A stretch of 64,000 nucleotides of DNA from Astrothelium macrocarpum (taxonomy: Eukaryota; Ascomycota; Dothideomycetes; Trypetheliales; Trypetheliaceae). Positions 1-11,770 of the stretch are shown here, piece after piece. A program made the position numbers and the translations under genes. Below the pieces are notes generated by a model. That model searched no databases and was not told where the DNA came from. It saw nothing but the letters and a program-made list of their open reading frames with translations. The stretch's first letter is position 1; every line of letters starts with the position of its first letter. The stretch spans positions 496,001-560,000 of the forward strand of contig JAGEMR010000002.1 in NCBI GenBank assembly GCA_021030915.1, written 5' to 3'.

Positions 1-710
1 AATGATTTGGTCCTTGCAAGAGCGGGCGTGCGCCGTGTGAAGGTAGATCGATTGGAGTTTCTGGTTTTCGAAACTTGCGACGCGCAGTGGTGGAACCTAC
101 GAGCATAGGGATGGCGTCATGAGCACATGCAGAGACGAATGCAATGAAAGATTGAAGGGGTAAGGGGAGGTCGCATCGGCGTAGAGCCGGTGTCAATTTC
201 GGTTACGTGCTTTTTTGTTGTGCACTTTCTACAGCGTGACGATTTAGAAGTTTGCAAGCACGGTACTATTTAGCGAATACAATGCTGCAGTTTCTCTTAT
301 GGTCGTACTAATTAGCTTCTTCGATCCACTTCTAGAAAGCCAACTCCGCCAAGTCGAAACTTCGACTTGGGCTTGACGCTTGGGAAATTTGACGATAGCA
401 CTGCAATTCAATTGTTACTTGCGAGCTTCAATCCTGTGTCCAGTGGGAGAATGATAATAAGGTAACCTTAAACAATTTGTATAGTTCATTTTGCAGCAAC
501 AAAGCCGAGCCTTAGGTGTAGATCGTAGAAAATCCCGGTGAGAAAAAGCATTGCTCACTCTAAATTGCTCTGCTGATAATGATAGGAAACACTGCTTTTA
601 ACTCGTTACACACATCTATAGAAGTCATCACAAGAGCGTTCGAAGAACCGCTGTTCCGCTCAAATACAAGAAAATGTATAATTAACCCTGGTCTGGACCT
701 CTATCGTGGC
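1..710. other. Gene-free left flank
   Basis: No open frame here resembles a protein family I know. The stretch is mixed in composition and lies downstream of the 3' end of the minus-strand hydrolase gene, so part of it is probably that gene's 3' untranslated region. Confidence 0.5.
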
Positions 711-1421
711 TTATCCACAACTGCTTTTGTAAATTTTCTTGGATTCTTCCGCAAGAAGTGCAAGGTCGTCCTTTGCCCATGGCATTGCGTGATGATAATT
801 GATCTCGTGAAGCGTGCTTGTCTCCGGGCTAAAGTACGTTGCTTTTTGCTTTCTTGAGTATTCGAGAAACTCGTCTGTCAAACCGTGGAAGTGAACCGTA
901 GGGATGGTGATAAGCTCGGCGTCTGCATGCGAAGTCTCACCGTTCGCAGATTTTTTTTTTATTGTCTCCATCGGAGGATTGACCCCGTTGCACAAAATGC
1001 CAAACCGAAGATTAAACCCATTACTTTCGTTTTTTGCAGCTCTCCGTTGCTGGTCCAGCAGTAGGCCACTTGCCATTCGGGTTCCTTGACTGAAACCAAG
1101 CACTCCCATCCATTCTTCTTTTGGAGCGTGCTTTTCCAACAATTTCCACGTGCGTTCCACGCCATTGGTTCCGGCAGCATCGTATCCGCTACCATCAACG
1201 AGATCAGGGCCATCGTAGACTTTGAACCAGTTTCTGAATGGTCCATAATCCTCAAATACCGGCAAAACTCCAGGACCAGCAGCTCTTTCAAATGGACCTT
1301 CGAAAAAGACGAATTTCATCTCATTTTTGACAAGCTGTTGCAGACGGATGCATTGTGTAGAAAAAACTTCGTTGTTTGAGCCTCCTCCGTGGAAGCAAGC
1401 GACAAGCCCAGGCTTGGTCAT
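711..1421 (-). CDS. FSH-family serine hydrolase
   Basis: A single-exon gene for 236 residues, the usual size for the fungal FSH (family of serine hydrolases) alpha/beta-hydrolases that include yeast Fsh1 and the thioesterase LovG. Seen: an N-terminal strand followed by CFHGGGSN (oxyanion side), the nucleophile elbow GFSQG near residue 110, an acid candidate in HGLTDEF and a base candidate in HHAMPW near the C-terminus, in the family's S-D-H order. The ATG at 1421 begins directly before the first core strand, so no upstream exon is needed. These enzymes cleave esters or thioesters, and some release polyketides from synthases. The substrate is unknown here. An NmrA-like reductase and a Zn2Cys6 regulator follow within 4 kb, which recalls secondary-metabolite neighbourhoods, but no synthase is visible. 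Confidence 0.85.
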   Translation of the reverse strand: MTKPGLVACFHGGGSNNEVFSTQCIRLQQLVKNEMKFVFFEGPFERAAGPGVLPVFEDYGPFRNWFKVYDGPDLVDGSGYDAAGTNGVERTWKLLEKHAPKEEWMGVLGFSQGTRMASGLLLDQQRRAAKNESNGFNLRFGILCNGVNPPMETIKKKSANGETSHADAELITIPTVHFHGLTDEFLEYSRKQKATYFSPETSTLHEINYHHAMPWAKDDLALLAEESKKIYKSSCG

Positions 1422-2465
1422 AGTGGTTGATAGAACGGCCTTTGATCTGAAAGTGCGTTCGTAAGTCTGGCTCTGATCAGAATTGAAAAAGATGTCTTAA
1501 AGAACCCAGCCTCGCGAAGCAAGATGGCGACTGAGGTCATTCCGTAGGATCCGAGGCTTACTTCTAGCTACTAATGGCATGGCAGATTTGAAGGGATCCT
1601 CCAGCCTTTGAGCAACTGGTAAGATTTAGTGTTTATATTATCAGCGTCTGTCAATACCCATCTAGTCTTTAGTGTCTGAGTAGCCATTTCGGCAATAGTT
1701 CGAGCCTATTTGGTTTACCACGGAAGTTATCCCCGTCTCTTTAGTCATCGGACCTTTACCCTGTGGCTGCCTCCGCATGTCATTCCCCTTTCACTCCCGC
1801 CTGCTTACGTGAGGTCCCACATCCGATCAGCGAAACAGAGCAACAAACACTCAACGGGCCAGACCAGCGATTAGTGACCAGCGATTAGTGACCAGCAAAT
1901 AGCGACCGGTCTGTTCACTAATTCGATCATCCATCTTGCAAGGTCAACTTCGACCAAGACAAGCGTTTCGTACCAGTTGATGCTTTTAATAGAGTATGCT
2001 GAGGTTTCAAAGCTCTCAACCCTAATTTCGCACGTAAGTTTACTTGGATCAAAGCTGTCGGACTTTTATCTTGCCGCACCATTATACGGATGTAAGGAAG
2101 GATGTAAGGAAATATGTCGCACTTTTTCATGCGCATCCTCTGTAGAACGATCGCATGCTTTGCGACTGGGATTATCATCCTTTCTCGCTTCCCTATCCTA
2201 TTCTCATTGTTATCTAACATTGTCGGGCCAACTCATGCCATCGCTTTGTACGGAATGTAGTCCATTGTTGGGCCGCGCGTATTTTGAGCGGCTGTAGAAT
2301 AGCGTCGTTGGCTCAACATCAGCCCATGAAGAGAAGCATGATAAACGGTAGATTTTTGCATATAGATGTTCCTAAAGTAATTTTTCGATTGCTCTCCACG
2401 CTCTTGTCAGACAATCCACGAATTCGTCTCTGGTTGAGTACACCAAACCCGTTTGAAAACAGATC
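1422..2465. promoter_or_regulatory. Divergent intergenic region, FSH hydrolase / NmrA gene
   Basis: About 1.04 kb between the starts of two divergently transcribed genes, so it should hold both promoters. Apart from the 14-bp tandem repeat at 1863-1904 and a GGATGTAAGGA doublet near 2089-2110, I see nothing specific. Short open frames here have no coding character that I recognise. Confidence 0.5.
1863..1904. repeat. 14-bp tandem repeat, three copies
   Basis: Two perfect copies of ACCAGCGATTAGTG are followed by one diverged copy (ACCAGCAAATAGCG), inside the divergent promoter of the FSH and NmrA genes. It could be a regulator-binding array or a plain minisatellite. Confidence 0.8.
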
Positions 2466-3404
2466 ATGGCTACCCCGAACTCCGAAGCGCAACGCGTTCT
2501 CATCACCGGTTCCACTGGCAACCAAGGCTCCGCGGTTATCAACGCGCTTCTCTCGGATCACTCAGCTAAACCTATTCAAATTCTAGCTCTGACTCGTAAT
2601 GTCGATTCTTCTCAAGCGAAAAAGCTTGCCGCAAAATCGGATTCTATAAGCTTGATCAAAGGAGACCTATCCGATTGCAACGATATTTTCGCACAATGCA
2701 ATGGTCCGGTTCATACCGTCTTTAGCGTCCAAGTGAATGTTTTTGGCTCTCCGCAAAAGAACCAAGAAGAGGTTATTTTGGCAAAATCGCTCATTGATAC
2801 ATCAATCGCAAACAAGGTCCAACACTTTGTTCAGGCGAGTGGAGATCGTGGCGGGCCGGAACGCAGTGAATGGGACGCCACTGGAGTTCCGCACTTTGCT
2901 ACAAAGTTTCAGATTGAAAAATATCTCAAAGAAAAGGCCGGACCAGTAGGTATGAGCTGGACACTGCTTAGGCCTGTCTCCTTCATGGAGAACTATACAC
3001 CGGATTTCCATGGTCGTGGTTTTGCCGCAATGTGGCATGGGATCGGAAAGAAACCTCTCCAACTTGTGGCAACAAAGGATATTGGAATCATCGCCGCCAA
3101 AGCAATTCAAGCGCCTGAGGATCTACGCTTCCACAACCAAGCAATATCGATAGCTGGCGACGAATTGACACAAGACGATGCTTGCAAAGTTTTCCAAAAG
3201 GTTTTTGGGACAAAGATGCCGATGATATTTCCATTCGTGGGCAATATCGTCCAATGGAAGATTTCAGAAGTTAAGGCTATGTTTGAATGGTTTAAAGAAG
3301 TGGGCTTCGCCGCGGATGTGGACGAGTGTAGGAAAATAAATGAAGGGCTGTTGGACTTTGAGACATGGTTGAGACAAGAGAGTGGGTTTGAAGGGTGGTT
3401 CTAA
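2466..3404 (+). CDS. NmrA-like NAD(P)-binding reductase
   Basis: A single-exon gene for 312 residues of the NmrA/isoflavone-reductase-like branch of atypical short-chain dehydrogenases. The N-terminal Rossmann motif reads GSTGNQGSAVI (about residues 15-25), and the NADP-binding fold is followed by the family's substrate-side segment with LRPVSFMENY (about residues 168-177). The active-site Tyr/Lys pair of classical dehydrogenases is not evident, as is common in NmrA proteins, so the product may be a redox sensor or a reductase. The ATG at 2466 lies just before the Rossmann strand. The gene is convergent with the Zn2Cys6 factor downstream (89 bp apart) and divergent from the FSH hydrolase. Role inferred only to family level. 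Confidence 0.88.
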   Translation: MATPNSEAQRVLITGSTGNQGSAVINALLSDHSAKPIQILALTRNVDSSQAKKLAAKSDSISLIKGDLSDCNDIFAQCNGPVHTVFSVQVNVFGSPQKNQEEVILAKSLIDTSIANKVQHFVQASGDRGGPERSEWDATGVPHFATKFQIEKYLKEKAGPVGMSWTLLRPVSFMENYTPDFHGRGFAAMWHGIGKKPLQLVATKDIGIIAAKAIQAPEDLRFHNQAISIAGDELTQDDACKVFQKVFGTKMPMIFPFVGNIVQWKISEVKAMFEWFKEVGFAADVDECRKINEGLLDFETWLRQESGFEGWF

Positions 3405-3493
3405 ATTTTGCAATCTATCATAAATCCGTCTACTCTCTTATTGCTCTACTATTCTGTCTAATGTGACTTTGCGCGCCCACTGGTCATAATCTG

Positions 3494-4809
3494 CTAATAA
3501 GCGTTTGAATTAAATGACAAAGTAGCGAATACCGGTTGTTGACTCAACTCACCCTCCTGGCAAAGTTCCGGACTACATCGAAGGTCGAATGTTTCTGTAC
3601 CGTTCGCGACACTGTACTCATCTATCGGAGCCGCATTGATCTCTTTCAGTGGCCAATGCATGACTGACCACCATTCAGAATCGAGACGATTTGCTATGCT
3701 TTGAATCATCCTTTCTGCCCAGTTGTTCATGAACCATCGATAGGGCGCATGGTGGACCGGAACGCACCAATGGGCTAAGATTACCAGAGCCATGGCATCG
3801 TTACATTTGAGTAATTCGTCAAATGATTCTGGAATGAGTATGAGCCACCGTAGAAGGAAATTCCAATTCTTAGGTCGCGACGACACAAGGGTGAAGAAAT
3901 GGCGGAGCTGGTCAATGGTTTGTCTATAAACCGTGCGACTGGCCTCAGAGGCAATTAGAGACCTATTGCACTGCTCCAGCGCGCAAAGCGCCGCGTTGAC
4001 ACTTTCATCTAGAGCAAATATGTTGGCGTTTCTCTCCGGTATGAGGCCTTTGACAAAGAAACCATCGACCTGAGAGCGAATCGATCTGAAGAATCTAATC
4101 GTTGTTCGCAGAACTTCTAGCGGTTCCAAGAAACCTTTTATCGGGTCCGAAGCAGTAGTCTCTGACTGCGAGCAAATCCCAAGGGAGGTCATGAAGATTA
4201 GAATGCAAAACATCATGATCGCGGTGCTATCCTTCCGCTGAACGACATGACAAGAAGTCCGAAAGCAGTGAAGCGCACTATGATAATATTCAAAGGCAAT
4301 CTGACGATCGAATTCGCGCTCCAAAGCTGCATGGTGCGCAGAGACGGCTAAAAGGCTAAACATTAGGAATGGATATTCTTGTGCCAATAGAGGCACCTCA
4401 GACTGCCATATTTCTTTGACTCGCTCGTTCAGCTCACGACAGAGGGTCAGGGAGGTCTTTTGCATATAGTGATGCATCAGCATTAGCTGCTCAATATTGA
4501 TATTCGGCTGGGCTTGGGCGGCCCGTGGTCTACCAATGATGCAAGATGGATTGGAAGTTGTCTCCAGCCTAACATCCAATCTCAGTACATCATGAATATT
4601 CTAAAAATCTAATAGCCTGCGGCTTCAAAAGAGATTGCTTACGGTTCGTTTAGGCTTAAAAAAGTCCATTCCCCGTAATCGCAATCTATGCCGCGTTTGG
4701 TACAATGTCCACAACACGGCGGCGTTTCATCACACTTTATCCTTTTCCTCTTACACTGACTACACCCCCGCCTTGACTTGGTATGATCGCGCTTGCTACC
4801 TCCAGCCAT
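3494..4809 (-). CDS. Zn2Cys6 transcription factor with fungal-specific domain (PF11951 type)
   Basis: Two exons, 4643-4809 and 3494-4580, joined across a 62-nt GT-AG intron (phase 2), giving about 417 residues. The short first exon holds the complete zinc cluster: CSQCKRKRIKC (residues 16-26), then a cysteine seven residues later and two more (CX2CX6C..CX2CX6C), binding two zinc ions and DNA. The second exon is the regulatory part, with the MHHYMQKT and VPLLAQEYPFLMFSLLAVSA segments typical of PF11951, as in the Upc2-like group. The protein should be nuclear. Near the 3' end, around 3552, a good GTGAGT donor lies within the reading frame, so the last 15-20 residues may differ if a further intron exists. 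Its target genes cannot be read from sequence; the adjacent NmrA and FSH genes are candidates by position only. Confidence 0.85.
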
Positions 4810-5415
4810 AGATGGGCATCATGGATCATATGCAATCACCACTGTGAAAGAGCTTTAACAACATGCAAATTGTGGTGCTTGAGTTTTCAATATCACATCG
4901 GATCCTAAACATGTTCGTAAAGCCTCTACATGCCGTGTGGCTAAAGTGATTCAGTACCAATTTGTCATGGTACTCATGATCCTGAGAAGAGAGGAGTGAT
5001 TTCGAATTCGAAATTTTTATTATTTGTTTCTTCGTATCGTCAAGACAGTAGAAATCGGTAGAGATGAGTCCCAAATTGTATGCAGAATCCCTATGTCTGC
5101 AAAAATTTAACACTGAGAGTAAATGTGTATGATGGATTCTCTTCGTGCATAAGAGAAGGAGATGGAAGGATCGATGAGCCGGGGATAGCGTGAGATAACC
5201 CCTACGGTCCCGTATCGGCACCAAGTTTTTCCGAATTGGAACGTCAATGCGATTGCACCGCCACAAGACGCGTTCCTTAGTCAATTAAGAGTGGTAATCA
5301 CTTGACTCGATGAACCGTTTTCATTTTGTGAGCAAAGGATCGTGGCTTTCTCAGACAGGGATAGAATGTCATTTATTGCATCCACAGGCATGATTACTCT
5401 TGCGGGCATGGCGCG
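4810..5415. promoter_or_regulatory. Divergent promoter, Zn2Cys6 factor / IML1
   Basis: About 600 bp between the divergent starts of the transcription factor and IML1. A 152-codon minus-strand frame at 4826-5284 looks like chance: it matches no family I know and lies where promoters are expected. Confidence 0.5.
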
Positions 5416-5425
5416 ATGGCTGTAA
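5408..5425 (+). promoter_or_regulatory. Five-codon upstream ORF overlapping the IML1 start
   Basis: An ATG at 5408 opens a five-codon frame ending with TAA at 5423-5425. It overlaps the IML1 ATG at 5416 in another frame. Both starts have G at -3. If the transcript begins upstream of 5408, ribosomes starting here would miss the IML1 start. The transcription start is not known. Confidence 0.45.
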
Positions 5426-8400
5426 CCACTTTACAGGATGAAGGAAAGAAACAGCGACCATTCAAGATCTGCACATTGTGGGTACATGAAGAAAATTTCT
5501 CCAAAGAAGATGTTGTTTTTAATGCCTCGAAATTTGCGGAATGTGCCATTCAAGCTGGATCATTGGCTCGCATAATCGCCGTCAAGCCCACAACTGCGAT
5601 ACACGACTTTCAGAGTACGGGTGACTTGACAAAAGAAGATGAGGCTTCGAGTCATCGCCGTGGTAGTACAACAGAACAATGCAGGCCTAAGCAAGACATC
5701 TTTCATGAGATTGATCAACCATTTTATGACGAGAATGGTGCCAAACTCGAAGACGGTCGCCGATTGGATTTGGGGCGATATTACGTTTTCATGGCAGAGG
5801 ATGCATCTTCTGAGATGAAAGCCAAAAGCCCGACGCTACAGGTATCGCTCTCGGCGCAAGTGGCAACTGTGTTTGGCTTTAGGAGAGGAATGCTGGTTGC
5901 CGTATCAGCCGTCAGTATTTCTTGACTGCTGGGTGTTTCCATGACATCCTGCCGACTAACCGGGTTTTTAGGCGGAAGAATCATCCCATACGGCATCACA
6001 CGTTGAGATATCCTTCCGAGACGAGTATCTCGCTCGGGCTGACATGTGGAGATTGGCTGTTTCGCTCATGGGAAATCGGACCGTGTACAAAGGCCAGAAG
6101 CTGTTTTTTCTGGGAACCATTAAGGCAATAGTCAACAATATCTACGTCCACGGCGATAAGGTTCGATGCGCTTTCTACTCTACCAACTCGAAGCCAGTGT
6201 TCAGGAGTGAATCAGCACGGTACATTATATTTATCCAAATGTCCAAGGAGATGTGGGACTTTGATGCTGAAGGATCAGGTGACATCATGTTCAGCCGTGT
6301 TATCAATGGCTTTCTACCAGATCTTTTTAAACGTTGGACTCGCATACAGGCTCGTCACCTTGTAAGCATTATCCTGTTTACACGCGTGGAGTACAGCGCC
6401 CAAATTGCCGCCCACAGAGATTTACCAAACTTGGGCAAAGACGCACGAGGTAAGAAGACTGGCAAGCAGTCTCAAGATTTCTATAGAGTTGTCGCAATGG
6501 AAATGGATAGCGGAGAATGGCTTAAAATTTTGATGATGCTCAAGGCGGTATTTCAAGAGTTTTTAAAAGAAGTTTCTACGATAAAGGTCTCGGAGGAAGC
6601 TGAAAGCGAATCTGATGACCTTGCCGCAGCCTCGCAAAGCAAAACTATTCTTGCTGGAGAACCTACCTCGGCCATGCAAGGCAACATCCTGGAGGCAATC
6701 AATATGGCGTCTTCGCAGTTCTCCAAAGACTACATTGACCGAGATCTCGTGCGTACAGGTATATCGGCTGTTATCATCACTCCAGGCACAGGGGTCTATG
6801 AAGTCGAGTACAATATGCTGAAATCAACAACCGATATCCTCGTTGGTAATGGCATCGGAATCGATTTAGTCTGCTTATCAAGAATGCCTCTTCATTCTGT
6901 TCCATTATTCAAGTATCGAACTCCTGCGATTCTGTCAATGGCAACACCAAGTCAAGCTTCTCGCGCCTTCATAGACGCTGACAGCACTCCTCGCCAATCA
7001 GACACTCAAGCTGGTGGCCTCATGGCTCAGCATCTCCAAGGTTCGCCGTCAAGGCGATCAATTTTGGGTTCGAGTCCGCAGGGCAATCTCGGCGCTCACC
7101 TCAGATCTGGAGTTTCTATCGCTCCTGGATCATGGAGCTATGCTCTCCCACATTGGATTGATGTGTCTTTCTGGACTGGATCTACAGATCAAGATCCACT
7201 CTCAGAGACGTATTCTGGCCTGAGTCAGAAAAAGAAAAAGCACCAATTACATCACAATGGCAACGCAACATTCGTGCCTCGTTGTCGAATGCAAGAGCTT
7301 CAGAACATGGGCGTCATGGAAAGTGAGACGAGTGACATAAGTATTCCATATTTATTAGAGGAGACCACAGAAGCAAAAAAAGGTCGCCACGAAAGCAAAA
7401 ACCAACAAAAATATCGTACTGCCTCGCACACTATTAAAGATCAAGCAACAACTCGGAATCGACAAGTGGGAGCTTCAAATTTCCAAGACAGTAAGCCGTC
7501 CAAAAATGGTAATCCTTACCAAGGCAAAACCAAAGATTCGGCCAATCTTCGGTGGATGGATGAGTATGACGAGAATGTTTTCCAGTCTCCGGATCAGGTG
7601 CAGCGGAGAAAGTTCAACGAAACTCCGTCGCCAAGCCCCATCACTAAAAGTTTCCCCAGAGAATCGGAAGTTGAATCTCAAATCAGTGCGTCTCCGGGCA
7701 GATACGGCCATTCACCAGTTATCTCGCACACGATGATCAGACATGAAACGTTGGATAGATCCATACTGCAAATGACAAAGGATGCGAGCATTAATCGGTC
7801 CAGAAAGGAAAGCACGGCTAGTAACACTACAACGCACAAGCCATCAAGATTATCACGGCAAATTAGTCTCGGCCCGAGAGGATTTGGTCTCGCACAAGCT
7901 TCAGCAAGTACAAGCTTGACTATTGATGCGAAACCTGTGGATAGAGCAGCTGCAGTAAATCGTGACTATGCCCCTGGGGATCTGGCAAGCTCGCAAAGCT
8001 CTAATCAAGTATCACGGCGGATCCAAGCATCTTTGAGTCGTGAACCATCCCGCAATGTGATTGGATCAACTGAAACGTCCCAGCAGAAGCAAAAAGAGAG
8101 AGCTACTAAACCAATATCAATACGAAGTTCCCAGGGCGAACTTGATTCTCTGGGTGTAATCAGCACACCAAAGGCACCTGATGCCAGCTCCCCAGTAACA
8201 CAACGAAGCTCTACGGAAGGCATTGGGCCTATACAAGCTGTGTCAGCTGCAAATAGAGGTAAGCCTAGAATAGCTTTGTCCACTAGTGGAGGAGAACGAG
8301 AAATTCCAAACACGCTCTCACCAGTCAGTGCAATGTCTCCTTGGCTTACTCTGTTGAATCCATCGAATCCTAGAAAAGAAAACATGAGCATTGCAAGTCA

Positions 8401-10813
8401 GTTCAGAAGATGGCAACATGTATTTCCACGACCAATCAGAACATCTGCAATGAAATGGAAATCTCTTTGTTCGCCAGCAGCAGTGCCTCTAACAAACGAG
8501 AATTTTCCAACGTTGCATCAACTGACAACTGAATATCGCGAGAATCCGTACAAAATCAGTGCGAATGAAGATGACGACCTCTTTGAGGTTCCCAGGTCTC
8601 GACAAGCGCTGATACGGGAGCTCATTGCATTCCGACTTTCCCATGGATTCCAGCTCGTCGTGGGACCCTACGCTACTGCTGCAGCTGGCCGACCTCCCTC
8701 AGAAAACGTCAATGTCTTTGGCAAAGATTTTATGACCACTGATGGGTCAACGGTGTTCATGACTTTGGGTAACACGATACACCAATTGGTTTGTGCGGCC
8801 AATGGTGAGGTCGAAGTAAAAGGATTTCAAAGAAAGCCCACAACAGCAGTTGCACCGTCTGTACAAAGCCTATATGGTCGGTCATACAAACCTCTAATTC
8901 GGACGATGCTTGGAGAAGAATATGAGCCGAGGCAGCTCTCATTAGAAAGACCGGAGCCGGAGCTGAACTGGAACTACGTTGATAATTTTTTAGCTGGCTA
9001 TCATGAAGACTTCTCAGATGTCTTGCGATTCTGGAGGGCTCGTTTTGTTCTGATTCCCGTGGAAATTCCGTCTCGACGCCCACTTGTGAGCCAAGATACT
9101 GACGAAGAAATCAGGCTGGAGGGTATACGGAAATTGACACAAATGTGGCAAAAGCATCGATTCATTTCGCCAGAAGAAAGACGTTATCAGACACCGCTTC
9201 AGCCAACAAAGGATGCGAATCCCCTTGCAATCGAATACCAGACTCGCGATCCATCCGCTGTCGTTGCGGCTGGTGTAGAGAACGCATTACTGATCGAATC
9301 TGACGGTGCAGGGCCGGAGACACAGCTCTTCTCGGAACAAGACCTGTACCATCAGTCGAATGTGGACTTGCAGAAGCTTGCAAAAGATATCCAGGGTGAG
9401 AACGGGATTCCCGTGATGGACCGCAGATGGCATTTGAGGCTTCACAGCAACTGCTTTGTGGGCATAGATCTTGTGAGCTGGCTACTGGAAAACTTCAAAG
9501 ACGTGCAAACGCGCGATGAGGCTGTTGAGCTTGGAAATAATCTTATGCGACGAGGCCTCTTTGAACACGTCCAACACAAACACGAATTTCGAGACGGAAA
9601 CTTCTTTTTCCAGATTGCCAGTATCTACCGGCGCAAAGAATCGCGAGCCAGTTGGTTTGGCGGGCGCAGAACAGTTCCTTCTACTCCCAGTGTCGAGAGC
9701 TCAAAAGGGTCACCATTTGGTGAAGCACGTGCAAAGACACCCTCGGATGATTCACCTTTGGGCTCTGGGTACAAGACACCCACCAGCGGATCAGCGGCGA
9801 AGCCCAAGGTTGCTCTCAGCCGTGTACTGCGATTTGACGTAGATCATCGCAAACGTTCTTACCGTCCTGAGATTATCAATCTGCATTACGATCGACTCCA
9901 TAATCCGGACAATTGTTACCACATTCGCATCGACTGGATGAATGTCACAGCAAAGCTGATTGAGGATACAATTGTGACTTGGGCAACGATGGCAGAACGA
10001 TATGGTCTGAGACTGGTGGAGCTTCCAATAGCTGAAGCTTGCAAGATTTCACAGACTCATCCTTTCCGCTCCGCGTTTCTTATTACCTTGGCCCTCCAAC
10101 CGCCAGAAGCACCTCCGCTGCAATACATTGATTCGACATCGTTCACACCATATGGAAAGGCGGAAAGATTTGTCTACCACAAAGCACTTTTAAACCATCA
10201 GGGCTTCGTGCTGGATATCGAATCAAAAGACAGCTTTCCCCCTGACGTCAATGTCACATACTCATGGGGAAAACCTGATTATCAACTTACACAATATGTT
10301 CACAAGTCTGGTCTCGTACTGGCGCAAATTACCGAAGACGGCAACTTCTTGCTACTTGGCAATCGGTTGTACAACAATCGCGCGGCAGCAACGAAGGAAT
10401 TCAGCAAGTATGACAAAACGGATAATCCAGATCGGAGACCAGCTACGGCGGTGCAGAATATGGATAGAGGCTCACCATTCTCGTCACCACTGGTCCGAGC
10501 CATCTCCGATCACTCGTCGCCTGCCTTGGCATCAAAGCTTCCAGCAAAGGCCACGGTCCAATCCGCTGTATCAATCAAAGATGAATTGGAGGCCTTTTGC
10601 CAGAGTTCAGCCGGGCTACAAGCTTTCTATAACGAGGTATTTAAAGCTCACAACTCACCAAGCCCAGGTGTCACTCCCAGCCTGGACGCTACGATACCCT
10701 CGCTGGGACTGCCACCAAGCATTATTGTCCACAACACAGCAGCTCCAAACCAATCAGGGGCTGTAGTGTCAATGGACGCGCCCAATGGTGAATCAAATGC
10801 AGAGGAGGGGTGA
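5416..10813 (+). CDS. IML1: Iml1/DEPDC5, SEACIT (GATOR1) GTPase-activating subunit
   Basis: Two exons, 5416-5910 and 5972-10813, with a 61-nt intron, give about 1,778 residues, in the range of fungal Iml1. With Npr2 and Npr3, Iml1 forms the SEACIT/GATOR1 complex at the vacuolar membrane, which promotes GTP hydrolysis on Gtr1/RagA and so shuts down TORC1 when amino acids are scarce. Seen: the conserved N-terminal Iml1 region (ICTLWVHEENFSKEDVV near residue 18, then the VFRSESARYIIFIQMSKEMWDFD area), a long low-complexity Ser/Thr-rich linker, a DEP domain around residues 1310-1385 (core CFVGIDLVSWLLENF) and the C-terminal conserved domain (FDVDHRKRSYRPEIINLHYDR). The tail of about 100 residues is disordered. 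LST4 lies 957 bp downstream on the same strand. A short uORF overlaps the start. Confidence 0.93.
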
Positions 10814-11770
10814 GCACGCGTCACTACATTCACCCAAGCTGTCCACGGCTATCACTTTGCTCATTGTAGACTTTTGAAACATGGTAAGATAAGGCGCTCG
10901 AATGGGTCGGGGTGCTTTTGAGGCGATCTGGAAGGTTGATTTAACCGAGATACCCGATCTTGTTTCAGTCGCGATATTCTGTATAATGACAGGCGGAAGT
11001 TGATTGGCGCGTTCGCATTAGGCGGTGATGCTGTGAGGTCTGCAGATGTGCTGTATATCATTGGTGTCCATTCCCTCACATCCGGCGAGCCGATTAGGCT
11101 GCATGCGACCATTGCCGATCATCCTATGTTTTCCTCCTGCAGATCACCACGTACATGAGCAGACGAGGCTGTCGTTGCGCGGTGTCACTCTGGAGGATGC
11201 GCAACAGAAACAGCAGCGCTGCCACGTTTGTAGAGTTTCGCACGTGAGCTGCACCGGACACGACCAGCGCATTCAGCAAAGGCGCAGGCGGAGGAGATGG
11301 TGGTGTTGGATTATCGATTTGCTGGGATGCGGGCCAACATCCTGGTCGGATGCTCACCGCCAGGCCCGCTGATGGAACATCCACATCACCTTCAAATTCC
11401 CGCACTCCCCAATTCCACCCAGCACCTGCCTCCGATACGTGACGGCCTCTGTCGCTGAGCTCCCAGTTCAGCACTGACTCCGTATAATTACCCATTGACC
11501 CTTTGTGGTGACCGCGTCACCACCAGACAGCCCTCTGCACGCCCTGGTCCCTACAGCCGAAGCGCTCGCCGAGGTATACCTCACACAGCTTCAGCTCACT
11601 GCCTCACCAACTCTCGCGCGCCCACTGCGGCGCCTGTGTTGCTTCACCCTCTCCGTTCTAGCTATGCAACTGGCGTTTCCTTATTCTCTAGCCGCTGACG
11701 GAGACGGAGTGGTCAACCTGGCGCAAACAGCTCCCCGCTCAATGGCCGGCCACTCCCCATATCAATAATA
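10814..11770. other. IML1-LST4 intergenic region and LST4 leader
   Basis: A stretch of 957 bp holding the IML1 3' end and the LST4 promoter and leader. Near the LST4 start it becomes C- and T-rich on the plus strand. The only item I single out is the ATG-started upstream frame at 11664-11768. Other frames here lack coding character. Confidence 0.5.
11664..11768 (+). promoter_or_regulatory. Possible 34-residue upstream ORF before LST4
   Basis: An ATG at 11664 opens a frame that stops at 11766-11768, only two bases before the LST4 ATG at 11771. It would act as a uORF if transcription starts upstream of it, with reinitiation or leaky scanning needed for LST4. No transcript evidence is available, so this is only a candidate. 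Confidence 0.35.

Noticed and set aside
4826..5284. 152-codon minus-strand frame upstream of the Zn2Cys6 factor
   Set aside because: It shows no recognisable domain or splice partner and lies in a divergent promoter.
10814..10825. Isolated ACGCGT hexamers elsewhere (for example after IML1 and near 34860, 36840)
   Set aside because: About this many single occurrences are expected by chance in 64 kb, and they are not clustered before replication genes.
11505..11768. 87-codon frame just before LST4
   Set aside because: Its first codon is GTG. Only the part from the ATG at 11664 can be considered as a uORF in a eukaryote.
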